DNA of 64,000 nucleotides. Origin: Sabulicella rubraurantiaca. GTDB taxonomy: Bacteria > Pseudomonadota > Alphaproteobacteria > Acetobacterales > Acetobacteraceae. Below are positions 34,453-42,652 of the stretch, one piece after another (the first letter of the stretch is position 1; each line of letters begins with the position of its first letter). Location of the stretch: positions 124,001 through 188,000 of the forward strand of contig NZ_JAFEUU010000008.1 in the NCBI RefSeq assembly GCF_017355885.1, in the 5' to 3' direction. Made by a program: the position numbers and the translations under genes. The notes beneath the pieces are model-generated. The model was not told the DNA's origin. It ran no database searches and was given only the letters and a program-made list of their open reading frames with translations.

Positions 34453-35352
34453 ATGTTCGCCCCACCCCCCGAGCTGACACTCGACATCTGGACTGAGCTT
34501 CCCAGCGAATTTCATTCTGCCGGCCGCGAGTCGGACTGGTTCTTTGGCAAAGACCATAAGACCCATTCTTTTCTCGAAGGTCCGGCCTTCGACGGTGGGG
34601 GCAATCTGTGGGTTTCCGATATCCCCTTTGGCCGGCTGTTCCGTATCTCGCCGGAGGGCAGATGGACCTTGGCCGCCGAATATGACGGTGAGCCGAACGG
34701 CCTAGCTTTCGATACGGAGGGAAGGCTCTTCATCGCCGACCATCGACGCGGACTGATGGTGATGGAGCGGCCGTCCTCTGGCGAGGTAAGGCCGTTTCTT
34801 CCGCGCCTCAAGCGCGAGGGCTTCCGCGGGCTGAATGACCTGATCTTTGATCGCGCTGGCGACCTGTACTTCACGGACCAGGGCCAAAGCGGCCTGCAAG
34901 ATCCGAGTGGGCGACTGTACCGGCTGCGCCACGGCACTGGTCATGTGGATTGCGTGCTGGATCGAATTCCAAGCCCGAACGGCCTCGTTCTTTCGCCCGA
35001 TGAGCGCCACCTTCTGCTGGCCGTGACCCGCGCGAACCAAGTGTGGCGCTTGCCGCTCCATGCTGACGGAACGACAAGCAAGGTCGCGGCCTTCATCCAG
35101 CTTTCGGGCGGCTTTGCTGGCCCAGACGGTCTCGCCATGCACCGGGACGGCCGCCTGGCTGTGGCGCATTGCGGACTAGGGTCAGTGTGGCTGTTCAGCC
35201 GATTGGGTGAGCCGGTGCTGCGTCTGCGTGCGCCGCGCGGGCTCTCCACCACCAACCTGTGCTTCGGCGGACCGGAGGGCCGCACCTTGTATGTGACGGA
35301 AAGCGATACCGGCACCATTCTTCGGGCAGAGATTCCGGGTGAGACACTTTGA
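34453..35352 (+). CDS. SMP-30/gluconolactonase-like protein
   Basis: A 299-residue six-bladed beta-propeller. FLEGPAFDGGGNLWVSDIPF (metal-binding Glu in EGP), EPNGLAFDTEGRLFIADH, GLNDLIFDRAGDLYFTDQ, PNGLVLSPDERHLLL and GPDGLAMHRDGRLAVAH are successive blades with the conserved Asn and Asp ligands. Family enzymes hydrolyse sugar lactones with a divalent metal. ATG 34453 begins the fold; the frame is open further upstream but overlaps the Bug gene. Co-transcribed with the receptor, it supports uptake plus ring opening of a lactone. Confidence 0.9.
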   Translation: MFAPPPELTLDIWTELPSEFHSAGRESDWFFGKDHKTHSFLEGPAFDGGGNLWVSDIPFGRLFRISPEGRWTLAAEYDGEPNGLAFDTEGRLFIADHRRGLMVMERPSSGEVRPFLPRLKREGFRGLNDLIFDRAGDLYFTDQGQSGLQDPSGRLYRLRHGTGHVDCVLDRIPSPNGLVLSPDERHLLLAVTRANQVWRLPLHADGTTSKVAAFIQLSGGFAGPDGLAMHRDGRLAVAHCGLGSVWLFSRLGEPVLRLRAPRGLSTTNLCFGGPEGRTLYVTESDTGTILRAEIPGETL

Positions 35353-35444
35353 CATTCTGGCCGCCGCGGCAGATTGAGCCTTCCTCGGGGCTCTGGCCTT
35401 TGGCTGGCGGCGACCTGGTCGCCGAAGACGGGGCTCACGAAATG

Positions 35445-35468
35445 ATTTGCGCATCGGCCGATGCAAAT
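35445..35468. promoter_or_regulatory. Palindrome in the intergenic region after the lactonase gene
   Basis: GCATCGGCCGATGC (35451-35464) is a perfect 14-base palindrome. Flanking ATTTG and CAAAT extend it almost symmetrically, with one two-base interruption. It could be an operator or a relic of one; no gene starts within 400 bases on the plus strand except the Bug relic. Confidence 0.35.
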
Positions 35469-35593
35469 AGAATGGCTGCAGACCAACGAGGTTGAGTGGT
35501 CGGCCCAGCTGCGGCCTGTTCCGGTTGAGGCTTTGAGGACGTTTAGGCCGTAGCGCGTCCATCGTATGTGTAGCTGCGGCTAGGCTTCTTCGA

Positions 35594-35702
35594 GATGAGC
35601 ACGCGGGCCTCGGCCCGCGGCTCGGAACTACCCACCCGCGCGGTTCACCGCGCCTTCCTCCCTCTCGCCTCCCGACGCCCCCGGCCGGGGTGGGTCCACC
35701 CG
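35594..35702 (+). repeat. 109-bp three-hairpin repeat, copy 1
   Basis: This is nearly identical to 38191-38300 (same strand). It contains three successive inverted repeats: GCGGGCC/GGCCCGC, GCGCGG/CCGCGC and the CCCCGGCCGGGG palindrome. It ends directly at the truncated Bug relic. It encodes no protein and resembles a dispersed intergenic (REP-like) element. Confidence 0.75.
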
Positions 35703-35703
35703 C

Positions 35704-35858
35704 TGGTGGCGGCCGGTCGGCACCCCACCCGCGGTGATCGCGGCGTTGAACGACGCCTTCCGCAAGGTTCTGGAAGAGCCAGCCGTGCGGCAGCGCATCA
35801 TCGATATTGGCGCCGTTTCGGTAGGTGGCAGCCCGGCCGCCGCACCCTCAAATTGACA
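35704..35858 (+). pseudogene. C-terminal relic of another Bug/TctC receptor
   Basis: Starting right after the 109-bp repeat, one frame reads VGTPPAVIAALNDAFRKVLE, then EPAVRQRIIDIGAVSVGGSP and a stop. This is the standard C-terminal helix and strand of a Bug protein. Everything upstream is replaced by the repeat element, so the gene is 5'-truncated. Confidence 0.75.
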
Positions 35859-35918
35859 ATCGGGGCCGCGCCGCTTTGCTTATGACTGGCCCCGCGAGAG
35901 GGCGAGGAGGAAAACACC

Positions 35919-36893
35919 GTGAAGAAGCGCCAGATCCTGCGCGCTGCTGCCGGCCTTGGACTGCTGGCCGCCCCCGCCTATGCGCAAGCGCCTTTCCCCA
36001 GTTCCAGCATCCGCATGGTGGTGGCGTTCCCGCCAGGTGGAAACACGGACATTTTTGCGCGCCTGTTTGCCGAGCCTTTCGGGCGGGCGCTCGGCCAATC
36101 CGTTGTCGTCGACAATCGCGGCGGGGCGGGCGGTCTCATCGGCTCGGGCGAGGTGCATCGCGCCCGACCGGACGGGTACACGTTGATCTTTCAAAGCCCG
36201 ACGGCCGGGATCACCGGCCCACTCACACGTCGCGTGCCGCCCTTCGATCCCGTGACGGGGTTTTCGCACATCTCCATCCTCGGCATCACGCCGCTCGCCC
36301 TGGCGGTCAACCCACGGCTTGGCGTGAACAGCCTAGCCGAGTTGATTGCGATAATCCGCGCCCAGCCGGGCCGGCTCAGCTATGGCAGCTCGGGCATCGG
36401 CGGCGCCCCGCACCTCTCGACGGAGTTGCTGCGGATGCGGGCAGGCAACCTTGATGTGGTGCACGTGCCCTACCGAGGCTCCGGGCCGCTGACCCAGGAT
36501 CTTCTCTCCGGCACGATCTCCTTCGCGGTGGACGCCTTCACGACGCTGCTGCCCCAGCACCGCGAGGGGAAGCTCCGGATCATCTCCGTCTTCGGCGAGC
36601 AGCGCGCAGCGGTGGTGCCTGAGGTGCCGACCGCGCGCGAGAGTGGCTTCGACATCGTGACCCGCATCGCCAACTACCTAGCCGCCCCCCCCGGCACGCC
36701 GCCGGACCGGCTGGAGCGCCTGGCCGCTGCCGCTCGCGCTGCGATGTCCACGCCCGAGATTGCCCGCGCGCTGGAGGACATCGCCTTTGTGCCCGTGACG
36801 GATTCCACGCCCGAACGCGCGACGCGCTTCATCGCGGAGGAGGCGGCGCTCTGGGCCCCCGTCATCCGCGCCGCCAACATCGAGATCGAGTGA
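35919..36893 (+). CDS. Bug/TctC-family receptor, partner of the SDR
   Basis: A 324-residue receptor starting with GTG after GAGGAGG. Signal peptide MKKRQILRAAAGLGLLAAP ends at YAQA. Family blocks: IRMVVAFPPGGNTDIFARLF, GQSVVVDNRGGAGG, HRARPDGYTLIF, LSYGSSGIGGAPHLS and VHVPYRGSGPLTQDLL. All conserved ligand-site positions look normal. The SDR gene begins four bases after the stop, so the two form an operon. Confidence 0.92.
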   Translation: MKKRQILRAAAGLGLLAAPAYAQAPFPSSSIRMVVAFPPGGNTDIFARLFAEPFGRALGQSVVVDNRGGAGGLIGSGEVHRARPDGYTLIFQSPTAGITGPLTRRVPPFDPVTGFSHISILGITPLALAVNPRLGVNSLAELIAIIRAQPGRLSYGSSGIGGAPHLSTELLRMRAGNLDVVHVPYRGSGPLTQDLLSGTISFAVDAFTTLLPQHREGKLRIISVFGEQRAAVVPEVPTARESGFDIVTRIANYLAAPPGTPPDRLERLAAAARAAMSTPEIARALEDIAFVPVTDSTPERATRFIAEEAALWAPVIRAANIEIE

Positions 36894-36897
36894 GCGC

Positions 36898-37692
36898 ATG
36901 TTCAAGCTTACGGACAAGGTAGTCTTCCTGACCGGCTGCGGCTCGGTCGGCCCCGGCTGGGGCAATGGCAAGTCGATCGCGGTGCTCTTTGCGCGCCAAG
37001 GGGCGCGCATCTTCGGCGTGGACATCAATGAGGCGGCGGCGCGCGAGACGCAGGCGATCATCCAGGACGAGGGCGGCACCTGCGAGATCGCGACCGGCGA
37101 CGTCACGGATTCCACCGAGGTGGCGCGGCTGGTCGAGGCCTGCATGGCGCGCTTCGGCCGCATCGACGTGCTGGTGAACAATGTCGGCAAGTCCGAACCC
37201 GCTATCCCCGGTGAGATGGACGAGGCGCTGTGGGACAGCCAGCTCGCCGTCAACCTCAAGAGCGCTTTCCTCTGCTGCCACGCGGTGCTGCCGATCATGC
37301 AGAAGCAGGGAAAGGGAGCCGTGGTCAGCATCGCCTCGACGGCGGGCATTCGCTACACGGGCAAGCCCCAGGCGGCCTATTCGGCAGCCAAGGCGGGGCT
37401 GATCCATTTCAGCAAGACCACCGCCATTACCTATGCTCCGCGCGGTATCCGCATGAACTGCGTGCTGCCAGGCCTCATGTACACGCCGCTGGTGGCCAAG
37501 CTCGCCGAGCAATTTGCGGGCGGCGACCTGGAGGGGTTTGTGGCGAAGCGCAACGCCGCCGTTCCCATCGGCCAGATGGGCGAGGGATGGGACGTGGCCC
37601 ATGCCGCGCTGTTCCTTGCTTCTGACGAGGCGAAATACGTGACCGCAACGGAACTCGTCGTCGATGGTGGGTTGACGGCTTCCACCCGTTGA
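36898..37692 (+). CDS. Short-chain dehydrogenase/reductase
   Basis: A 264-residue SDR. The cofactor loop reads VVFLTGCGSVGPGWGNGKSI (an expanded TGxxxGxG with a two-part loop), followed by DVT near residue 64 and NNVG near 95. The catalytic set is SIASTAG (Ser), then YSAAKAG (Tyr, Lys), then the LPGLMYTP segment and DGGLTAS at the end. NAD(H) is the likelier cofactor because an acidic residue (GVDIN) follows the second strand. It is coupled to the upstream Bug gene and close to the lactonase and Ldh enzyme, so a sugar-acid oxidation pathway is the best inference. The perfect palindrome CCCGCTTCGAAGCGGG follows at 37713-37728. Confidence 0.92.
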   Translation: MFKLTDKVVFLTGCGSVGPGWGNGKSIAVLFARQGARIFGVDINEAAARETQAIIQDEGGTCEIATGDVTDSTEVARLVEACMARFGRIDVLVNNVGKSEPAIPGEMDEALWDSQLAVNLKSAFLCCHAVLPIMQKQGKGAVVSIASTAGIRYTGKPQAAYSAAKAGLIHFSKTTAITYAPRGIRMNCVLPGLMYTPLVAKLAEQFAGGDLEGFVAKRNAAVPIGQMGEGWDVAHAALFLASDEAKYVTATELVVDGGLTASTR

Positions 37693-37734
37693 TTGCGGCA
37701 CGCTGTCTAGAACCCGCTTCGAAGCGGGGGGCGA

Positions 37735-38030
37735 TTGGATCTGAGGCGAGGTGAGCGGCGGCGGTCTGCAGCGTTCGAGGGGTGTCTGACGTCCTTCAAG
37801 CGCGTCGCTGATGCCAACACGGTCTGCGCCGAACTCGTGGGCCCAAAGCCGGGCCAGCGCGGCTTCGCCGTGCAGCCTCGGCGCTGGGTGATTGAGCGAC
37901 CTTTGCCTGGACGGCGCGATGCCGTCGCCTCGCACGCGACCACGAAGCCACTCCCCAGCTCCGCCATCGCCTTCTTCGTGATTGCCGCAGCCACCGTCCT
38001 GCTCAGGCGCTTGGCAAGGACGTTACGAAG
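37735..38030 (+). pseudogene. IS5-family transposase relic
   Basis: The frame reads AFEGCLTSFKRVADANTVCA, then GFAVQPRRWVIERPL, then TTKPLPSSAIAFF and VLLRRLARTL. This matches the catalytic C-terminal part of IS5 transposases (LPRRWVVERTFAWL...RRLAR), with the segment after the glutamate shortened. There is no N-terminus. The remainder of 38031-38190 has no gene but shows similarity to 32216-32262. Confidence 0.6.
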
Positions 38031-38190
38031 CGGGCTTTCAGTCGCGCGTTGCACCCACGATGACGCCATTCACCGAGGCATGAAAAGCGCCTGGGCGCTC
38101 ACGCTCTTCCAGCGCCGCCGGCCAATCATTTACGGCTTCGGCCGTCACAGTCTCCGCTTCGGCCGCGCCTGTCGCAGGGCGTCACGACGG

Positions 38191-38300
38191 GATGAGCACG
38201 CGGGCCTCGGCCCGCGGCTCCAAAATACCCACCCGCGCGGTTCACCGCGCCTTCCGCCCTCTCGCCTCCCGACATCCCCCGGCCGGGGTGGGTCCACCCG
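38191..38300 (+). repeat. 109-bp three-hairpin repeat, copy 2
   Basis: Same strand and same three hairpins as 35594-35702, differing mainly at seven bases after the first hairpin and by one inserted base before the third. It lies about 250 bases upstream of the Bug gene at 38547. The interval 38301-38546 contains nothing else that I can support. Confidence 0.75.
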
Positions 38301-38546
38301 GCGGGTAGAGGTCGAGGCGAGCCATCAAATCAATCCTGGAAGAAAGCGCGGCGGCCGGAGCCGCCAGCGCCCTCAGGCGGGGTTCTACGCGGCTATTCTT
38401 CAGGTTTTGGTTGAAGCACTTGATGCAGATGCGGAACACGCCCAGGCAATCCGGCCAAACCTCTTGGCAAAATCAGCGCAACCATGGCCTGATCAAAGGA
38501 GACCGGCGTCGCCAGACACGCCGGAAATACTCAGGGAGGTTCATCC

Positions 38547-39524
38547 ATGTCACGGCTGACGCGCCGCTGTGCGCTTGCGACCCTTGGCGCCATGGGCAGC
38601 GCTTCCACGCTCTCCGTGCCCGCCCTAGGCCAGTCGCGTTTCCCTGATCGGCCAATTCGCCTCATTGTTCCATGGCCCCCTGGGGGTTCAACGGACGGCC
38701 AGATGCGCGCCATCGCGGAGGTCGCATCGCGGCATCTCGGCCAGCCAATCGTGATCGAAAACAAGCCTGGTGCGGCCGGCACGTTGGGCGCGCTTGCCCT
38801 GAAGGATGCAAGGCCCGACGGCTACACCTTGGCGCAGCTGCCGATCTCCGTCTTCCGCCTGCCGCACATGATGGACCGGCCCAACTTCGACCCGCTGAAG
38901 GACTTCACGTATGTCCTTCATGTCACAGGCTACTTGTTTGGTGTTGTCGTCCGTGCCGACAGACCTTGGCGGACCTGGCAGGACTTCCTCGCCTACGCCA
39001 AGGAGAATCCGGGCAAGGTGACCTACGGCAGTCCGGGCGTGGGCACCTCTCTTCACATCACGATGGAGCAGATCGCCCAGCAACTCGGGATCAACTGGAC
39101 GCATGTCCCATTCCGCGGCGGTTCCGAGAACATGCAGGCCACCCTCGCGGGGACGATTGATGCCACGGCCGACTCCACGGGCTGGGCGCCCCTGGTCGAG
39201 GCCGGCAGGCTGCGTCTCCTTGTGGTCTGGAGCGCCGAGCGTTCGAAGCGCTTTCCCGAGATTCCCACGCTCCGCGAGACGGGCACCGACATCGTCTCCG
39301 CCTCTCCCTACGGCTTTGCCGGGCCGGCTGGAATGGATAGGGGAGTGGTCGAGATCTTGCACGATGCCTTCCACAAGGCGCTCTTTGACCCCACTCATCT
39401 GCAGGTCATGGAGCGCTTCGATATGGCGCCATGGTATCTGAACAGCGCCGACTACACCGCTTTCGCCGAGCGCCTCTACCGAGACGAAGGCGAAATGGTC
39501 CGCCGCCTCAACCTGCGCGTCTGA
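38547..39524 (+). CDS. Bug/TctC-family receptor
   Basis: A 325-residue receptor with signal peptide MSRLTRRCALATLGAMGSAS ending near ALGQ. Blocks: IRLIVPWPPGGSTDGQMRAI, GQPIVIENKPGAAG, KDARPDGYTLAQL, VTYGSPGVGTSLHITMEQI and HVPFRGGSENMQATL. The PWPPGGSTD loop and ENKPGA segment are canonical. RBS GGGAGG precedes the start. It is a single-gene unit ended by a strong terminator at 39541, with no transporter membrane genes. Confidence 0.92.
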   Translation: MSRLTRRCALATLGAMGSASTLSVPALGQSRFPDRPIRLIVPWPPGGSTDGQMRAIAEVASRHLGQPIVIENKPGAAGTLGALALKDARPDGYTLAQLPISVFRLPHMMDRPNFDPLKDFTYVLHVTGYLFGVVVRADRPWRTWQDFLAYAKENPGKVTYGSPGVGTSLHITMEQIAQQLGINWTHVPFRGGSENMQATLAGTIDATADSTGWAPLVEAGRLRLLVVWSAERSKRFPEIPTLRETGTDIVSASPYGFAGPAGMDRGVVEILHDAFHKALFDPTHLQVMERFDMAPWYLNSADYTAFAERLYRDEGEMVRRLNLRV

Positions 39525-39540
39525 CTAAAGAAAAGAATCG

Positions 39541-39581
39541 GGCGACGGGGAGGGGGAAAAGCCAATCCCCTCCCCGTCGCC
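39541..39581. terminator. Bidirectional rho-independent terminator
   Basis: Perfect 15-base arms (GGCGACGGGGAGGGG and its complement) enclose an 11-base loop. AT-rich tracts flank both sides (ATGAAAAAC to the right, AAAAGAAT to the left). It separates the convergent Bug gene and the minus-strand gene at 39608. Confidence 0.85.
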
Positions 39582-39607
39582 GATGAAAAACAAGAGGGCA
39601 GAGAGGC

Positions 39608-40147
39608 TTAGCGCAAAGCTTGCGGCCCGGGCGCTCGGGTGTCGCGCGTGATCACGAAGAGGGCGATGTGCATGCGCGAGCGCCGCAGAGTCTCCACGAG
39701 CCATTCATTCGACCCCGCGAGGATCGTGCAGTTCGTCGCCGACGTGTGCGGATCCAGCGCATGGGCGGGAATGCCGTGCGCGGCCGAGGCGCGGGACGCG
39801 ATCTGCGTGTGACCAGGCTGGACGCAAAGCACGGGCGCCGGTGTGGGCATGTTCGGCACGGCGCGTCGCATCAGCACCAGGATGTCCGTGGGCCAGGGCC
39901 CGGCATCGCGGGGTGCGGACTGACGGGCGGGTCGGGGCTGGGATGGCTGGGCCTGGGGGCGCGGCTGGGTGGCCGAAGGTGCGCCCTGTGTTCGGCTCTC
40001 CGCGCGCGGCGCGGTTTGCGGTGCCGGGGCTGCGGGCTCGCTGCGGCGGGCGGGAGCCATCTCGAACTCATCGAGACGAAGGGCTTGGGCTTGGGCCGAG
40101 GTCGAGACGGCAGGGGCAGCCAGCCCGGCGAGCAAGAGATGACGCAT
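39608..40147 (-). CDS. Secreted proline/alanine-rich protein of unknown function
   Basis: A 179-residue exported protein: signal peptide MRHLLLAGLAAPAVSTSAQA, then a 60-residue low-complexity P/A/Q/R region. A compact C-terminal part follows with two cysteines (VLCVQPGHTQ, ATNCTILAG). I do not recognise a family. The second small exported gene (40177) begins just upstream on the same strand, 29 bases away, so the pair probably share a transcript ending at the 39541 hairpin. Confidence 0.55.
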   Translation of the reverse strand: MRHLLLAGLAAPAVSTSAQAQALRLDEFEMAPARRSEPAAPAPQTAPRAESRTQGAPSATQPRPQAQPSQPRPARQSAPRDAGPWPTDILVLMRRAVPNMPTPAPVLCVQPGHTQIASRASAAHGIPAHALDPHTSATNCTILAGSNEWLVETLRRSRMHIALFVITRDTRAPGPQALR

Positions 40148-40176
40148 GCAGTTCGCTCCTGGTGGAATGAGAGGGG

Positions 40177-40590
40177 TCAGCGCGGCAGGCGGACGAGGCT
40201 GGAAAAGCCCTCGCCTTCGCTCCAGCCGGTGATGGCGCGCGGGATGGGCGGCTCGGAGGGTGGCAAGCTGGGGCGCTGGCTGGACGGCAGCCGGGCCTGA
40301 TGCCGCGCGAGCGGGGCCACGACGGCCGGATCAGCGGGAATCGGCGGGGGCGGCTTCCAGCGCTCGCCGCCCGACCGGCCTGCCTCGCCCGTGGAAAGGC
40401 CAGAGGTGGTGCCGCCCCGCGCGCTGCGGCCGGAGCCGCCGGAGAACACGCCCAGTCCCCCTGTGTCCGCACCGGTGGCAGGAGAGCGCTGCGCAGGCGC
40501 GGAGGGGCCTGCGATCCAGGGATAGGGTTGAGCCGCCAGGGGCGATGAAAGCACGGCCAGGGCGGCCGCCAGCAGCAAGGGGCGAGGCAT
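40177..40590 (-). CDS. Secreted proline-rich protein of unknown function
   Basis: A 137-residue exported protein with signal peptide MPRPLLLAAALAVLSSPLAA, a glycine/serine-rich stretch (GGLGVFSGGSGRSARGG) and a proline-rich end. There is no domain. The ATG at 40590 is selected because it begins the signal peptide; GAGACC precedes it. It probably forms an operon with the gene at 39608. It may be an envelope or appendage component, but nothing proves it. Confidence 0.5.
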   Translation of the reverse strand: MPRPLLLAAALAVLSSPLAAQPYPWIAGPSAPAQRSPATGADTGGLGVFSGGSGRSARGGTTSGLSTGEAGRSGGERWKPPPPIPADPAVVAPLARHQARLPSSQRPSLPPSEPPIPRAITGWSEGEGFSSLVRLPR

Positions 40591-40720
40591 CAAGGTCTCC
40601 GTTCGGAGGCCGAAGTGTTCCCGCCTGACTGTTGCGCTAGACCAAGCCGTCAGTCCGCCGTGAACCTCTCTCGGGGCTGTGGGTGGCAAGACGTCTGGCC
40701 TTTCGGGCAAGGCATCGGCT

Positions 40721-41008
40721 TCACAGCAGCTGCTCCCAGTCCCGCCGTCCTTGGAGGACGCGCACGATCAGAACCCCTTCCCTGTCGATCAGATAGACAA
40801 TGAGATGTGACTGGTAGGGGTGCAGGCGAACTGACGGGTCGAGTTCGCGCCGCTCACGAGCCATACGCGGGTTCGCAGCGATCAGTTCGAAGGCAGCGAT
40901 CAGACCTGCATGGTAGCGCTCGGCCTGCGTCAGCCCGAATTCTTGGTACCCGCGAACATAGACGGCGATGATGTCATCATCTGCCTGAAGCGTCGTTCTA
41001 TACGCCAT
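40721..41008 (-). CDS. parE: ParE/RelE-superfamily toxin
   Basis: A 95-residue toxin. MAYRTTLQADDDIIAVYVRG starts the RelE fold, with IAANPRMARERRELDPSVRL and HPYQSHLIVYLIDREGVLIV in the middle, and VLQGRRDWEQLL at the end, all standard for ParE. Its ATG overlaps the end of the antitoxin gene by 11 bases, so translation is coupled. ParE toxins inhibit gyrase; that activity is assumed from the family. Confidence 0.87.
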   Translation of the reverse strand: MAYRTTLQADDDIIAVYVRGYQEFGLTQAERYHAGLIAAFELIAANPRMARERRELDPSVRLHPYQSHLIVYLIDREGVLIVRVLQGRRDWEQLL

Positions 41009-41258
41009 GATCCCGCGAGGCTTTGGTGGCTTGGTCTCGCGCCGCTTCCAAGATCTCGGATGCAGACCGAGGGCTGACGCCGCTGTTGATGCCCTCCGTG
41101 ACCAGCGCCTGCAATTCGGCCAGGTGGTCCGCCCGCTCCTGGTCCCGGCGGATCAAATCGCGCACGTAATCGCTCGCGTTGCTGTAGCGCCCCGTTCTGG
41201 CCTGTGCCTCGACCCAATCCTTCATCGCATCGGGCAGAGAAACATTCATCGTCGCCAT
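40998..41258 (-). CDS. parD: ParD-family antitoxin
   Basis: An 86-residue RHH antitoxin: MATMNVSLPDAMKDWVEAQA and SNASDYVRDLIRRDQERADH are textbook ParD, with a C-terminal toxin-binding tail (GVSPRSASEILEAARDQ). GGAGGCTGCC precedes the start. It should repress its own promoter together with ParE. The pair is complete and probably functional. Confidence 0.9.
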   Translation of the reverse strand: MATMNVSLPDAMKDWVEAQARTGRYSNASDYVRDLIRRDQERADHLAELQALVTEGINSGVSPRSASEILEAARDQATKASRDHGV

Positions 41259-41351
41259 GGCAGCCTCCGTCCGCTTTCATGGCAAAGATTGGCAAAATTT
41301 GTCAAAGGTCAAGTTTCCCCTGGTGCCCTCCCAGGGAGCCCATGAAGCCTC

Positions 41352-41648
41352 TCAACAGGGCTTCAGAACGATGAGCTTTTGGGCGGGGCGGGTAATACCG
41401 GTATAAAGCCAGCGCTTGAACTGCTCGCGGTCCGTCACTTGGCCGAAGCGATTGCGCTCACCAGGCGGGTCGAGCACGAGCCCCACCGAGCCGAAGCCAG
41501 AACCTTGGGCCTTGTGCACCGTGGCGGCGTAGCCCCAGCTGACTTCGATGGCGCCCAGCGCCACGGCCACGCGGGCGTCACGGCGGAGAAGCTCGGCCGA
41601 AATCGCCTTCTTCTCGGCCAGAGCCTCGTCCTCGAGGATACGCCGGGT
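41352..41648 (-). pseudogene. C-terminal relic of a RecD/TraA-like helicase
   Basis: The frame reads RILEDEALAEKKAISAELLR, then IEVSWGYAATVHKAQGSGF, GSVGLVLDPPG and FKRWLYTGITRPAQKLIVL before a stop. TVHKAQGS and YTGITRP are motifs V and VI of the UvrD/RecD helicase C-domain. The region 5' of 41648 is occupied by the SRAP gene in another frame, so the helicase is truncated. The junction indicates a recombination inside both genes. Confidence 0.75.
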
Positions 41649-42280
41649 GTGCGGTTCCCCTTCGACACGATCATCATCTCCGCGTCCGGCAGCGGCCGCT
41701 GCAGCGCCTTGGCCTCTTCCCAGGGCGCTTCCAGCCAAGTCTCCATCTCCTCCGGCTTGCTCAACAACACCGGCATGGCCTTGGGATGGATGGAGCCAAC
41801 GACGTCGTTCGCGTCACAGGTCAGAAAGCCATAAAGCTCGTGCTCGCCCTCAACAGGGCTCGACTTCGGCCCGCGCGTGCCAGTCCAGGTCGTCCAGATC
41901 CCGGCAAAGGAGAAGGGCGGCCTGTCTTCCGACAAGGCGAACCAGACAGGCGTCTTCTTGGGCTTGGTGTCCTCCCACTCGGCGAACGAGGTCATCGGCA
42001 CCAGGCAGCGGTGAGCGGGCCCAAGCCAGCGGCGCCAGTGCGGGCTGCCGGTGTTGCGGATGTTGGTCACGGGGTGGCCACCATATTGCTGGGGGCCGGG
42101 CATGCCCCAACGCATCATCGTCATCTCGCGATCGCCGCCCTCCAGCCGTCGCACCACGGGCGCCATGGAGTCCGGGTAGATGGACGGCAGCGACGGTAGG
42201 TTTCCGGTGCGGTCGCGGCTCACCCGCATCAGCTCGACCAGCGCCCGCTGATTGCTGCTCATGCTGTAGAGATTGCACAC
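41435..42280 (-). CDS. SRAP (HMCES/YedK-type) protein with a chimeric C-terminus
   Basis: The catalytic start MCNLYSMSSNQ exposes Cys2 after methionine removal, and family blocks follow: RRWLGPAHRCLVPMTSFAEW (with the active Glu), PPFSFAGIWTTW, YGFLTCDAND and HPKAMPVLLSKPEE. SRAP proteins bind abasic sites in single-stranded DNA and form a thiazolidine link. The domain is complete to about residue 208 (EMMIVSKGNR), but the natural end is missing: the frame runs on into the helicase relic for about 70 arginine-rich residues. The small basic gene at 42293 lies just upstream in the same operon. Confidence 0.85.
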   Translation of the reverse strand: MCNLYSMSSNQRALVELMRVSRDRTGNLPSLPSIYPDSMAPVVRRLEGGDREMTMMRWGMPGPQQYGGHPVTNIRNTGSPHWRRWLGPAHRCLVPMTSFAEWEDTKPKKTPVWFALSEDRPPFSFAGIWTTWTGTRGPKSSPVEGEHELYGFLTCDANDVVGSIHPKAMPVLLSKPEEMETWLEAPWEEAKALQRPLPDAEMMIVSKGNRTPGVSSRTRLWPRRRRFRPSFSAVTPAWPWRWAPSKSAGATPPRCTRPKVLASARWGSCSTRLVSAIASAK

Positions 42281-42292
42281 CCCCCTGCCCTC

Positions 42293-42469
42293 TCAGCCCC
42301 GCTTCTTTGGCCGCTTTCTGCCCGTTGCCGGCTTGCCGCTCTTGGCCGCGGCGGAGATCTGGCGCTTGGCCTGCGCCGTCATGATGCCCCGAGCCGCACC
42401 CGCCCAGGCATTGGCGGCGCTCAGGGCCAAGCTGAGAAAGGGGTTCTTTTTGGTCCAGGGCTTCGCCAT
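42293..42469 (-). CDS. Small basic protein upstream of SRAP (58 aa)
   Basis: The reverse strand encodes a 58-residue protein beginning MAKPWTKKNPFLSLALSAAN and ending in a lysine/arginine-rich tail (GRKRPKKRG). The MAKPWTKKNPF opening is shared by small conserved proteins I have seen in proteobacteria, often without function. It ends 12 bases before the SRAP start, so the two are co-transcribed; the basic tail suggests nucleic-acid contact, which is inference. Confidence 0.6.
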   Translation of the reverse strand: MAKPWTKKNPFLSLALSAANAWAGAARGIMTAQAKRQISAAAKSGKPATGRKRPKKRG

Positions 42470-42581
42470 GCGTCCCTAAGCAACCCCCAGGGCCGCCAGT
42501 TTCCCCGATGGCTGATCTGCGCCGCAGGCTCCTCGCCCCAGCTTCCAGGGGAATACCTCCTCCTTCTGGCAAAGATTCGCA

Positions 42582-42597
42582 TTCCGGCGCATCGGAA
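42582..42597. promoter_or_regulatory. MerR-type operator candidate
   Basis: The inverted repeat TTCCG-N6-CGGAA lies 56 bases upstream of the MerR-family gene at 42653, inside the divergent space shared with the small gene at 42469. Flanking bases extend the dyad toward CCTTCC, the half-site preferred by CueR-like regulators. Binding is inferred. Confidence 0.45.
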
Positions 42598-42652
42598 GGT
42601 CTGTCTCGTGCGTTTCGGAAAGAAGATGGAACTGAGCAATGAGGGCAGAAGG

